A stretch of 35,241 nt of DNA, taken from contig CAMLHP010000005.1 of the NCBI GenBank assembly GCA_946479805.1, positions 1-35,241 on the forward strand. Reading direction: 5' to 3'. A program made the translations under genes and the position numbers. A model generated the notes under the pieces. That model did no database searches. It was not told where the DNA came from and was given only the letters and a program-made list of their open reading frames with translations. Positions within the stretch are counted from its first letter, which is position 1. Each line of letters starts with the position of its first letter. Below are positions 7,412-15,581 of the stretch, in pieces. The DNA is from an uncultured Gemmatimonadota bacterium. GTDB taxonomy: Bacteria; Gemmatimonadota; Gemmatimonadetes; Gemmatimonadales; GWC2-71-9.

Positions 7412-8686
7412 TCAGCTCCGGCTCGCCGCCTGGGCCACGAGGGCGGGTGCGGAGACCGCCGGCACGTTGCCGGGCGCCGGAGCGCCATCCAGCAGCCGCT
7501 GCAATGAATCCATTTCAGCCTCGAACTGGGCCCGCTTCGACTTCTCGACTGGCGCACCGTTCCCGAGCTCCACCCGGCGCGAATCCTTGGCCACGCCATT
7601 GACCCGGAACTCGTAGTGGAGGTGCGGTCCGCTGGCGAGCCCCGTGGCGCCCACCTTGCCGATCTGCTGGCCCTGGGTCACCCGCGCCCCGACCTTCGTC
7701 TGGATCCGGCTGAGATGGGCGTATCGGGTGGTGATGCCGTTCCGGTGGCGGATCTCGACCATGTTGCCATAGCCGCCGGCCCGTCCCGCACGGATCACTG
7801 TGCCGTCGCCCGCTGCCATCACAGGCGTTCCGGTGCTGGCGGCATAGTCGGTGCCCTCGTGCTTCCGGGTTCTTCCCAGCACCGGATGGAACCGCGCCCG
7901 GGAGAAGTTGGATGAGATGCGGCGGAACTCGACTGGAGCGCGGAGGAACGCGCGCTTGAGCGAGTTGCCCTCGTCGTCGAAGAAATGCCCGTCGAAGCGG
8001 TAGGCTGGCAAGTCACGCCCGTTGATGCTCAGCTCGCTGGCCAGTACCCGGCCGAAGCGCACATCGCCCTCTTCCGAGACCAGTCGCTCGAGCACGACGT
8101 TGAAGTGATCGCCCTGGCGTGTGTCGCGGGTGAAGTCCACCGCCCACTGGTACACCTCGGCCAGGGCCCACGCCAGGTGCTCGCGCGCCCCGCCGCCCAG
8201 CAGCGAATCGCTCACCTGGCGGTCAAGCGCTTCGTACAGAGAGTGATTGATGGTTCCCGAGACGGTCAGGACCTGGGGCTCCCAGGCGATGGTCTCGACT
8301 TCGGTGTCCCACCCGCCGGCAAGACGCACCATCATGAGCCGCTGTTCCGGGCTGGTGCGGACAGTCATCCGGTCCGGGATCGAGTCGGCGACGGGCTTCC
8401 GGAAATTGAATACAAGCCCCGCGCGGAGCCGCCGGGGATCGAGCGCATCGGCGAAGCCGCTGAGGTCCGCGGCGATGATGCCGTTGCGTCCCAGCAGCTC
8501 CGAAAGGGTCTCGCCGCGATGCAGTGTGTCGGCTGTCTCGACGTGGGTCGGCGCCGGAGGCGGCGCCGGCGCCTCGGCCACGTGCACGACTTCGCGAACG
8601 CGCGGCCATGGCCATTTGCCAGACAGCGAGAACATCGCGGCAGCAGCGATAACCGCCACCGCCAGCAGGATCCTGGCTCGTGGCAT
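7412..8686 (-). CDS. M23 family murein endopeptidase, translationally coupled to ftsZ
   Basis: A LytM-type zinc peptidase that cuts peptide crosslinks in peptidoglycan. The 424 residues begin with an N-terminal signal anchor (ARILLAVAVIAAAAMFSLSG), so it acts in the periplasm. Next are a LysM/OapA-like segment (about 50-95) and a middle domain as in MepM and Csd3 (about 100-255). The M23 core follows with zinc and catalytic residues H276 and D280 (RKHEGTDYAA), H324 (YAHLS), and H355 and H357 (GPHLHYEF), so it looks active. A tail of about 50 residues is rich in Ala and Pro. The ATG at 8686 shares one base with the ftsZ stop (TGATG); a TTG one codon earlier is an alternative start. This junction ties its synthesis to FtsZ and suggests a role in septal splitting or wall expansion during division. 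Confidence 0.9.
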   Translation of the reverse strand: MPRARILLAVAVIAAAAMFSLSGKWPWPRVREVVHVAEAPAPPPAPTHVETADTLHRGETLSELLGRNGIIAADLSGFADALDPRRLRAGLVFNFRKPVADSIPDRMTVRTSPEQRLMMVRLAGGWDTEVETIAWEPQVLTVSGTINHSLYEALDRQVSDSLLGGGAREHLAWALAEVYQWAVDFTRDTRQGDHFNVVLERLVSEEGDVRFGRVLASELSINGRDLPAYRFDGHFFDDEGNSLKRAFLRAPVEFRRISSNFSRARFHPVLGRTRKHEGTDYAASTGTPVMAAGDGTVIRAGRAGGYGNMVEIRHRNGITTRYAHLSRIQTKVGARVTQGQQIGKVGATGLASGPHLHYEFRVNGVAKDSRRVELGNGAPVEKSKRAQFEAEMDSLQRLLDGAPAPGNVPAVSAPALVAQAASRS

Positions 8687-9882
8687 CAATCCATCTGCCT
8701 GCGGATGAAGGTGGGAATTTCCATCTCGGGCATCTCGTGCGAAGTCGTGGACGGGTTTGCGCCGCCATTGGGTGCCGACATCGGCGGGGCCTGCCGGGCC
8801 ACGTTGCGTGCAGGAACTGGCGTCGGCGTGGACATCACAGGCTGAGAAGCACGCTTCGTGCCAGGGAATGGCAGCACGCTGGAGCCCGAAGGGCGGGCCT
8901 GCGGGGCGTCGCTTCCAGTGACGATCCGGTCAAAACCGGTGGCGATGACGGTGACACGCACCTCGCCGTGCATGGCCGGATCGCGACCGGCGCCAAAGAT
9001 GATTTCGGCCTCGTCACCCACGGCATCGTGAATGATGTCGTTGATCTGGGTGACTTCGCCCAGGGTGAGGTCGTCGCCGCCGATGATATTGATCAGGACT
9101 CCCGTGGCGCCGGTGATCGACACGTTGTCGAGCAGCGGGCTCGAGATGGCCTGCTGGGCCGCCTCGAGCGCGCGAGTCTCGCCCCGGCCAACTCCGGTGC
9201 CCATCAGCGCCGCGCCGCCGTTCTGCATCACGGTGCGTACGTCGGCGAAGTCGACGTTGATGATCCCGGTTGCGGTAATGAGGCTGGCGATACCCTGGGT
9301 AGCGTGGAGCAGCACTTCATCGGCCTTCTTGAGCGCGTCCTGGAAGGGTATGCCCTTCCCGACCACTGCCAGCAGCCGCTCGTTGGGCACCACGATCATG
9401 GTGTCCACGCTCTTCCGCAGCTCGCTGATTCCGGTCTCGGCCTGGCGCATCCGCTTCCGGCCCTCGAACAGGAACGGCTTGGTGACTATCCCCACCGTCA
9501 GCGCGCCGGCCTCGCGCGCCATCTGGGCGATGATGGGGGCCGCGCCGGTGCCGGTCCCACCGCCCATGCCGCAGGTCACGAAGACCATGTCAGCACCGGT
9601 GATATGAGGCAGGACCTCATCCCGATTCTCATCTATCGCCTGGCGGCCGATCTCGGGCCGGGCACCAGCGCCGAGGCCCCGGGTGAGCTTCTTTCCAATC
9701 TGGACCTTCACGTCGGACCGGGACGTGACCAGGGCCTGTGAGTCGGTGTTCACCGAGATGAACTCGACCCCGGTGAGGCCGTCCTCGATCATGCGATTCA
9801 CTGCGTTGCCGCCGCCGCCGCCGACGCCGACGACCTTCATCCGCGCGGTCTGCGCGCCACTCTCTTCAAGCTCGAAAATCAT
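8686..9882 (-). CDS. ftsZ: Cell division protein FtsZ
   Basis: The tubulin-like GTPase that polymerises into the Z ring. 398 residues. The N-terminal nucleotide-binding part starts with KVVGVGGGGGNAVNRM (16-31), and the tubulin signature GGGTGTGAAP is at 107-116. The GTPase and T7-loop regions look intact (NVDFADVRTVM). After a linker of about 60 residues rich in Ser and Pro, the protein ends in the conserved C-terminal peptide EIPTFIRRQ, the docking site for FtsA and other partners. The start ATG at 9882 has a strong GGAGGG Shine-Dalgarno, one of the best in the window, fitting the high FtsZ level cells need. ftsA lies 22 bases upstream. Confidence 0.98.
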   Translation of the reverse strand: MIFELEESGAQTARMKVVGVGGGGGNAVNRMIEDGLTGVEFISVNTDSQALVTSRSDVKVQIGKKLTRGLGAGARPEIGRQAIDENRDEVLPHITGADMVFVTCGMGGGTGTGAAPIIAQMAREAGALTVGIVTKPFLFEGRKRMRQAETGISELRKSVDTMIVVPNERLLAVVGKGIPFQDALKKADEVLLHATQGIASLITATGIINVDFADVRTVMQNGGAALMGTGVGRGETRALEAAQQAISSPLLDNVSITGATGVLINIIGGDDLTLGEVTQINDIIHDAVGDEAEIIFGAGRDPAMHGEVRVTVIATGFDRIVTGSDAPQARPSGSSVLPFPGTKRASQPVMSTPTPVPARNVARQAPPMSAPNGGANPSTTSHEMPEMEIPTFIRRQMD

Positions 9883-9904
9883 TGGGTTCCCCCTCCTGCC
9901 ACGA

Positions 9905-11155
9905 TCAGAAGAAGTCCTGAAGCCAGCGTTTCACGGGCGCGATGTATTTGTCCACGCCGAGGCCGCGACGGCTCCCGACGCCAAAGCCACTGGTCCTCAC
10001 CTGCCGGGCGCCGTACAGCACCAGCCCCACCGGCACCGCAAACAGGGGGGACTCGACACTGTCCGCGAGTCCCCGGAGGTGCTCTCCCGGTACGCCGATC
10101 CGGGCCGGCATCGCAAACCCGTCCCGGGCCAGCTCCACTATCCCCGGGGTTTGGGCCCCGCCCCCGGTTAGCACCACTCCCGCAGGCAGGTTCTGGTCGA
10201 AGCCGGCGCGGGTGATCTCATCCTGCGCAGACTCGAGGATTTCCTGCATGCGCATACTCATGATATGCGAAAGCGCCCGGCGATGCGCGTTCCGGGGTCC
10301 CTGCCCCGGAGTGCTGGGAAGGTCGATGAGGTCTGTGTCAGGCACCAGTGCCTCGTAGGCGCTGCCGTGGCGCTCCTTGAGCCGCTCCGCTTCGACCTGG
10401 GTGACCTGCAGGCCTTGAACGATGTCCGAGGTCACGTGGCCGCCGGCCCAGCGCACCGACGCGGTGTGGCGGATCCTGCCGCCCTGGAAGACCGAGACGT
10501 TGGTTGAGCCACCGCCGAGCTCGATGATGGCGCAGCCCAGTTCGCGCTCGTCGGGGGTGAGCACCGCCAGCGATGCGGCGAGCGGTTCCAGCACGAACTC
10601 GCCGACGTTGAACCCCGCGCGCTCCACGCAGCGGCGAAGGTTCTGCACCGCGCTGGTGAGCACAGTGACGAGGTAAACCTCGACCTCCAGCCGCGAGCCG
10701 GTCATGCCGATCGGGTCGCTGATGCCGGCCTGCTGGTCTATCAGGTAATCCTGGGGAATGGCGTGCAGCAACTCGTGGTCGCGCCCGAACGAGATATTGC
10801 TGGCCATGTCGTTGACCCGGGCGACGTCGCTGGTGCGAATCTCGTCGCCGGTGACGCTGACCATGCCGTGGGAGCTGCGCCCGACGACGTGCTCCCCTGC
10901 GATGCCGCAGTACACGGTCCCCACCTCGACCCCGGCCATCCGCTGGGCATCACGCATGGCCTTGGCGATGGCACGGGTGGTCTCCTCGATGTCGCGCACC
11001 ACGCCCCGCCGGACCCCTGTGCTGCGCTCGAGACCAACACCCAGGATCTTGGCGGCGGGATTGCGCGAATCGCCGGTGACCTCTGCGATGAGAGCGACGA
11101 CCTTGCCGGAGCCGATGTCGAGCGCGGCGACCAGGTTGTCTGGCGAAACGCTCAT
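9905..11155 (-). CDS. ftsA: Cell division protein FtsA
   Basis: The actin-like ATPase that tethers FtsZ filaments to the membrane and helps recruit FtsW and FtsI. 416 residues. The actin-fold phosphate-1 motif is at AALDIGSGKVVALIAE (10-25), phosphate-2 at CAIIELGGGSTNVSVFQGG, and the adenosine motif at VVLTGGGAQTPGI. The C-terminus KRWLQDFF is the short amphipathic membrane-targeting helix. A linker precedes it, as usual. The start overlaps the ftsQ stop by 4 bases (ATGA). Confidence 0.97.
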   Translation of the reverse strand: MSVSPDNLVAALDIGSGKVVALIAEVTGDSRNPAAKILGVGLERSTGVRRGVVRDIEETTRAIAKAMRDAQRMAGVEVGTVYCGIAGEHVVGRSSHGMVSVTGDEIRTSDVARVNDMASNISFGRDHELLHAIPQDYLIDQQAGISDPIGMTGSRLEVEVYLVTVLTSAVQNLRRCVERAGFNVGEFVLEPLAASLAVLTPDERELGCAIIELGGGSTNVSVFQGGRIRHTASVRWAGGHVTSDIVQGLQVTQVEAERLKERHGSAYEALVPDTDLIDLPSTPGQGPRNAHRRALSHIMSMRMQEILESAQDEITRAGFDQNLPAGVVLTGGGAQTPGIVELARDGFAMPARIGVPGEHLRGLADSVESPLFAVPVGLVLYGARQVRTSGFGVGSRRGLGVDKYIAPVKRWLQDFF

Positions 11156-11826
11156 GCGTCCATTCCCCGCACCACCACGGTGCCCGGAAACCGTCCGTCC
11201 AGCTCGCTGAAATGCGCGCCCTTGCGCACGAGATCCGCCGCGACCGCTTGCACTGCTCGCATGTCCTCCAGGGTGGCATCCGGCCGGAAGAGGTACCGGC
11301 GTCCTTCCACGATCAGCATCACGTCCCCGTCAACTGCCCGTGCTTCTGTAACCTCCGCAAACAGCCCCGGCGCAAGCCGCATGACCCGGCCCAGCAGCTG
11401 CCCGGTTGGTCCAGCAGCGGAGTCGGCTACCGGGAGGTCCGCCGCCGTGCGCGATGGATCGTAGGGCAGCACCCGTCCGGCCGAGTCCATGTATGCCAGC
11501 CGGCCGCGCGCGGGCACGACCGCCACCGGCCGCCGCTCCGTCACATGCAGCACCAGCGTGCCGGGGAGCCGCCGCCCCGCCCTGGCCGCGGTGATGCCGG
11601 GAACCCGAAGCGCGCGTTCGGCTATGGGGTCCAGGTCGTCGAAGACCGTGAACCGCTCCGGCAGGCGCAGCGAGTCGAGCGCTGCCTGCGGGTTGCCATA
11701 CTTGAGCCCGACAAACTCGACCCGTCGCACCTGGAAGAACTCGATCCGCTTGCCCAGGGCCGGGAGCCCAAACCAGAGCGCTGCGCCGGCCGCGGCTGCT
11801 GCCAGCGACTTCCAGCCGGCCTTCAC
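11152..11826 (-). CDS. ftsQ: Cell division protein FtsQ (POTRA domain)
   Basis: The bitopic membrane protein that links cytoplasmic and periplasmic parts of the divisome with FtsL and FtsB. 224 residues, at the short end for the family. A short N-terminus and one hydrophobic helix (about 4-25, SLAAAAAGAALWFGLPALG) precede a POTRA domain starting at FFQVRRVEFVGL. The rest contains the FtsQ beta domain with ITAARAGRRLPGTLVLHVTERRPVAV, the usual 'P.....V.ERRPVA' signature. The start is a GTG overlapping the murC stop (GTGA). Position between murC and ftsA supports the call. Confidence 0.93.
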   Translation of the reverse strand: MKAGWKSLAAAAAGAALWFGLPALGKRIEFFQVRRVEFVGLKYGNPQAALDSLRLPERFTVFDDLDPIAERALRVPGITAARAGRRLPGTLVLHVTERRPVAVVPARGRLAYMDSAGRVLPYDPSRTAADLPVADSAAGPTGQLLGRVMRLAPGLFAEVTEARAVDGDVMLIVEGRRYLFRPDATLEDMRAVQAVAADLVRKGAHFSELDGRFPGTVVVRGMDA

Positions 11827-13199
11827 CTTCCTGCCAGGCCCTGCAGCAGTTCCGGCCCCACCCGGGTAACATCGCCCGCGCCCAGCGTGAGGACCACATC
11901 TCCCGGCTCCAGGAGAGAGGACACCCGGCTGGTGAGGTCGGCCCTCCGGGGCACGTAATAGACTGGGGCCAGTCCACTGGCAGCCGCGTCGGCCACCAGC
12001 TCACCTGTGACGCCCGCCATCGGCGACTCCCGCGCGGCATAGACATCAGTGACCACCACGATGTCGGCTGCCGCCAGGGCCTGGCCCATGGCCGCTCCAT
12101 GTTGTGCCGTACGCGAATAAAGATGCGGTTGGAACACCGCCACAAGCCGACGCCCCGGGTACGCCTGCCGTGCCGCCGCCAAGGTCGCGACGAGTTCGGA
12201 GGGATGATGGGCGTAGTCGTCCACGATCGCCACGCCTCCGGCCTGGCCCAGCCGCTCGAAACGCCGGCCTACGCCAGTGAACTGTTCCAGCGCGTCGAGC
12301 GCCCGCTCGACGGAGCCGCCCAGCGCCACCACCGCTCCAAGTGCGCCGGTGGCGTTGAGCACATTGTGGCGACCCGGCACCCTGAGGCGCAGCGTCACCT
12401 GACGGCCATCCGGCAGCGCGAGGTCGGCTCGGCTGCCCTCGGCATTTCCCTCGAGGCGGCTCAGGCGAAGGTCGGCACGGCTGTCGAAGCCGAATCCCCA
12501 GACCCGGCCATTCTGGAGCCGCGCCGCGAGCTCACGGGCGCCGGCGTCATCCACTCCCACGAGAGCGATATCGGCCCGGCCAGCAAACTCTGCAAAGGCT
12601 GCTTCGAGGTTGGCGACCGACCCGTAGCACTCCAGGTGATCGGCCTCGATGTTGTTGACGATGGCGACTGTCGGCTCGAGCGTGAGGAAAGCCTTGTCGT
12701 ACTCGTCGGCCTCCACCACGAACAGCGCGTCGCCGTCAAGGCGGGCGTTGCCGCCCCAGAGCCCCACCCTGCCGCCGGCCAGTCCTGTGGGCGCCAGCCC
12801 GGCGCCTGCCAGCGCCTCGGTGGCCATGACGGTGGTGGTGGTCTTGCCGTGGGTGCCGGCCGCCGCCACCACGGTGCGGCCATTGACCAGCGCCGCGAGC
12901 GCATCCTTCCGCGGCACCACCGGAATACCCAGCCGGCGCGCTGCGGCCAGTTCGGGGTGGTCCGGCTTGACGGCCGCAGTCACCACCACTGCCCGGGCAC
13001 CCTCGACATGGGCCGGAGCGTGGCCCGCCACCACCCTGCCGCCGGCCGCTGCCACATCGACCGTTCCTGCGAGGTCGGTGTCGCATCCCGTGACAGTTGC
13101 ACCGCGCCGCAAGGCCAGCAGGGCCAGTGCGCTCATGCCCGCGCCACCGACACCCATGAAGTGGATCGGTCTAGGGTCGGCGGTGGTGAGGAAGTCCAT
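11823..13199 (-). CDS. murC: UDP-N-acetylmuramate-L-alanine ligase MurC
   Basis: Adds L-alanine to UDP-MurNAc, the first peptide step of peptidoglycan precursor synthesis. 458 residues. The N-terminal Rossmann domain opens with the MurC-specific HFMGVGGAGMSALA (13-26). The ATP P-loop is GTHGKTTTTVMA (115-126); His in GTHGKT is typical of MurC, against Asn in MurD, MurE and MurF. The central domain follows with VEADEYDKAFL. The C-terminal domain holds VDDYAHHPSE and VFQPHLYSRT. The start ATG at 13199 has no visible Shine-Dalgarno and sits after a 43-base AT-rich gap from murG, the only real gap within murE-ftsQ. No murB or ddl follows, unlike many dcw clusters; ftsQ comes next with a 4-base overlap. 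Confidence 0.97.
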   Translation of the reverse strand: MDFLTTADPRPIHFMGVGGAGMSALALLALRRGATVTGCDTDLAGTVDVAAAGGRVVAGHAPAHVEGARAVVVTAAVKPDHPELAAARRLGIPVVPRKDALAALVNGRTVVAAAGTHGKTTTTVMATEALAGAGLAPTGLAGGRVGLWGGNARLDGDALFVVEADEYDKAFLTLEPTVAIVNNIEADHLECYGSVANLEAAFAEFAGRADIALVGVDDAGARELAARLQNGRVWGFGFDSRADLRLSRLEGNAEGSRADLALPDGRQVTLRLRVPGRHNVLNATGALGAVVALGGSVERALDALEQFTGVGRRFERLGQAGGVAIVDDYAHHPSELVATLAAARQAYPGRRLVAVFQPHLYSRTAQHGAAMGQALAAADIVVVTDVYAARESPMAGVTGELVADAAASGLAPVYYVPRRADLTSRVSSLLEPGDVVLTLGAGDVTRVGPELLQGLAGR

Positions 13200-13242
13200 C
13201 GGGCTGGGCTAATGTAAATAATTGCTTGGTGTTGGAAAAGCC
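13200..13242 (-). promoter_or_regulatory. AT-rich murG-murC spacer, possible internal promoter
   Basis: The 43 bases between murG and murC stand out as AT-rich inside a tightly overlapping GC-rich gene train. On the minus strand they contain CAATTATTTACATTAG shortly before the murC start. TTATTT or TACATT could serve as a -10 element, but no convincing -35 is found at 16-18 bases. No Shine-Dalgarno precedes the murC ATG. A second promoter driving murC-ftsQ-ftsA-ftsZ would fit how other bacteria raise FtsZ output. Confidence 0.25.
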
Positions 13243-14403
13243 TCAACCGTCCTGGACGAGGCCCAGGAGGTGCTCGACTATCCCGTCAACGGCTTTCGGC
13301 CGGCCTCGGCTCAGGGCAGCTGCCGCCAGCCGCTGCCGGCGGCTACCGTCTAGCAACAAGGGGCCGAGCGCGGGCGCCAGGCCACCTGTTTCAAGCAGCG
13401 CCTGGGGCAGCATTACCGCAGCGCCGGAACGCTCCATGACCCTGGCGTTGCCGGTCTGGTGGTCGGCCGCGGCGGTAGGAAGCGGCACCAGTATGCTGGG
13501 AAGGCCCCAGGCGCAGATCTCGGCCACGGTCATCATGCCGGCGCGCGACACCACCAGTTCGGCCACCGCATACCCGTCCGCCATGGGATCGAGAAAGTCG
13601 AGCACCTGCACGTGGGGCGCCCGGTGCCGGTCGGCAAACTCCCGATGGCTGCCCCGCCCGGTAACCCAGAGCACGGTCCAGCCCTCGGCGCCTCCCGCAT
13701 CCAGCCATTCGGCTACAGCCCGGTTGAGCGCCAGTGAGCCCTGGCTTCCACCAGTTACCAGCAGCACTCGCTCTCCACCTGTCAGCCCGAACCGGGCCAG
13801 TGCGCTGCTTCGACGCGAAGGATCGGGCGGCACTATTGGGTTGCCGGTATCGAACACTTGCGTGCTCGGACCGGGCCGAAGGCGGCCCGCCGCTTCCGGT
13901 ACGCCGAGATAGATGTGGTTTACCCGTCCGGCAAGCCACCGGCTCGCGAGTCCGGGATAGGCGTTCTGCTCCTGGATGGCAGCGGGAAGCCCTAGCCGCG
14001 TGCCCCACCACACCACCGGGCCCGATGCGTACCCACCAGTGCCCAGCACTGCCAGCGGTGCCTCGCGCCGGAAGAGCCGCTGGAGTTCCCGAAGCAGGTG
14101 GAAGCCAACCACCGACCAGCGCGCATTGCGCCACCATTGGCGGCGATAGATCGGCTCGCTGGGAAGGAGGTGGAAGCGGAAGTCCCTGGTGGGCAGCAGC
14201 CGCGCTTCGACACCGCGCGCTGCTCCCACCATCACCGGCTCGAGCTCGGGCACGCGGCGCCGAAGGGCCTCGGCTATGGCGAGCGCCGGCATCAGGTGGC
14301 CGCCGGTGCCACCCCCTGCGATCAAGATCCTGCGCGGACGCTCGCGCACCGGTGTCCGGTGTATGGCAGCTGCTGTTGCCGGCGCGATCCCCGGCTGGCT
14401 CAT
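13243..14403 (-). CDS. murG: Lipid II synthase MurG (UDP-GlcNAc transferase)
   Basis: Transfers GlcNAc to lipid I on the inner face of the membrane to make lipid II. 386 residues, GT28 family, two Rossmann domains. The N-terminal glycine loop is GGGTGGH (30-36). The conserved EQNAYPGLASRWLA and LVTGGSQGSLALNR segments are clear. The C-terminal acceptor loop SRAGMMTVAEICAWGLPSILVPLP has the family pattern around Glu and Pro. About 22 extra residues precede the domain (MSQPGIAPATAAAIHRTPVR). The start is the ATG at 14403, overlapping the ftsW stop by 4 bases (ATGA). The frame is open for 311 more codons upstream, but that part lies wholly over ftsW in another frame and has no protein-like character. 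Confidence 0.97.
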   Translation of the reverse strand: MSQPGIAPATAAAIHRTPVRERPRRILIAGGGTGGHLMPALAIAEALRRRVPELEPVMVGAARGVEARLLPTRDFRFHLLPSEPIYRRQWWRNARWSVVGFHLLRELQRLFRREAPLAVLGTGGYASGPVVWWGTRLGLPAAIQEQNAYPGLASRWLAGRVNHIYLGVPEAAGRLRPGPSTQVFDTGNPIVPPDPSRRSSALARFGLTGGERVLLVTGGSQGSLALNRAVAEWLDAGGAEGWTVLWVTGRGSHREFADRHRAPHVQVLDFLDPMADGYAVAELVVSRAGMMTVAEICAWGLPSILVPLPTAAADHQTGNARVMERSGAAVMLPQALLETGGLAPALGPLLLDGSRRQRLAAAALSRGRPKAVDGIVEHLLGLVQDG

Positions 14404-15581
14404 GCCGCGGCCTTGCGGGGCCTGGCCTGCTGGCGGGCAGGTGCAACCGCACGGGGCCGTCCCCGCATTCGCCCGATGTTGATGAGGATGCCGGCGGAGA
14501 GCATCATGATGACCTGGCTCGACCGTCCCCACGAGACAAATGGCAGGGTGATGCCGGTCGTGGGCATCAGGTTGATGTTGACCGCCATGTGAAGGATCGC
14601 GGAGATGCCCACCAGCGCGGTGATTCCCGCTGCGAGGTACTGTCCGAAGGGTTCGGCGGCAGTCCGCGCTATGCGGAATCCCAGCCAGCAAAATGCGGCA
14701 AAGAGTCCAACGATGAAGCAGACCCCGATGAAGCCCCACTCCTCTCCGATGTGGCTGAACAGGAAATCGGAGTAGGCAAAGGGCAGGAAGCCCAGCTTCT
14801 GGGAACCTTCGCCCAGGCCCACTCCCAGCAGCTGCCCGGAGCCGAAGCCGATCATCGAATTGGTGATCTGGAGTGCTTCCCCGGTCTGGTCGCCACCGTG
14901 GAGGAAGGTCGTGAGCCGCGCCAGACGGTAGGGTGCACTCTGGATCAGGGTGAGACCCAGCAGCAGCCCGGCTCCGGCGAGCAGCATGAAGTGACCAAGC
15001 TTGGCACCTGCCACGAAAAGGACCGTGCCGCCCAGCATGACTATCAGCACTGCCATCGACATGTTGGGCTCGAGCAGGACCAGCAGGAACACCGCCGCCA
15101 GCACCACGATGAACGGCATCACTCCCTTCTTGAAGCCCCGCACCAGCTCGCCCTTCTTGCTGGCCAGCATGGCGCACCACACCACGACCGCGAGCCGGGC
15201 CAGTTCGGATGGCTGGAAGGTCACCGGCCCGAGGTCGATCCAGCGGCGGGCACCGTTTTTTTCCGGCGCGATGCCCTCGGTTCCCGGCAGTACCGTGATC
15301 AGGAGCAGCACCAGCGTGCCGAGCAGGAGCGGCCACGCCATCTGGCGCCAGATGTAGTAATCCACCCGCGACGCGATGACGAGGAAGATGCCGCCGATGG
15401 CGACACCGGAGACCTGGGTGAGCGCGTATCCGTAATCAACGTAGCGGCTGCCCCTGGCGATCATGCTGGACGCACCGTACACCGCCACGATGCCGAAGAC
15501 CGCCAGCACCGCAACTATCATGAGCAGAAGGCGGGTTTCCCAGCGCATCTCGCCGGGATGCCGGATGGGAGGCGCCTTCAC
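14400..15581 (-). CDS. ftsW: Septal peptidoglycan glycosyltransferase FtsW
   Basis: A SEDS-family polymerase that joins lipid II into glycan strands at the septum with its partner FtsI. 393 residues with about ten transmembrane helices, beginning at LLLMIVAVLAVFGIVAVYGA. Family motifs are GARRWIDLGPVTFQPSE, LLEPNMSMAVLI, FSHIGEEWGFIG, and the closing INLMPTTGITLPFVSWGRSS. The catalytic-type Asp of other SEDS proteins falls in this extracytoplasmic loop region. The tail is basic and cytoplasmic (ARQQARPRKAAA). The start GTG overlaps the murD stop by 4 bases, and murD's last codons supply a GGAGGAG Shine-Dalgarno. FtsW is preferred over RodA by its dcw setting. Confidence 0.96.
   Translation of the reverse strand: MKAPPIRHPGEMRWETRLLLMIVAVLAVFGIVAVYGASSMIARGSRYVDYGYALTQVSGVAIGGIFLVIASRVDYYIWRQMAWPLLLGTLVLLLITVLPGTEGIAPEKNGARRWIDLGPVTFQPSELARLAVVVWCAMLASKKGELVRGFKKGVMPFIVVLAAVFLLVLLEPNMSMAVLIVMLGGTVLFVAGAKLGHFMLLAGAGLLLGLTLIQSAPYRLARLTTFLHGGDQTGEALQITNSMIGFGSGQLLGVGLGEGSQKLGFLPFAYSDFLFSHIGEEWGFIGVCFIVGLFAAFCWLGFRIARTAAEPFGQYLAAGITALVGISAILHMAVNINLMPTTGITLPFVSWGRSSQVIMMLSAGILINIGRMRGRPRAVAPARQQARPRKAAA

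Noticed and set aside
14404..15336. N-terminal extension of the MurG frame by 311 codons
   Set aside because: It lies wholly over ftsW in another frame and is low-complexity. The ATGA junction at 14403 gives the family's normal start.
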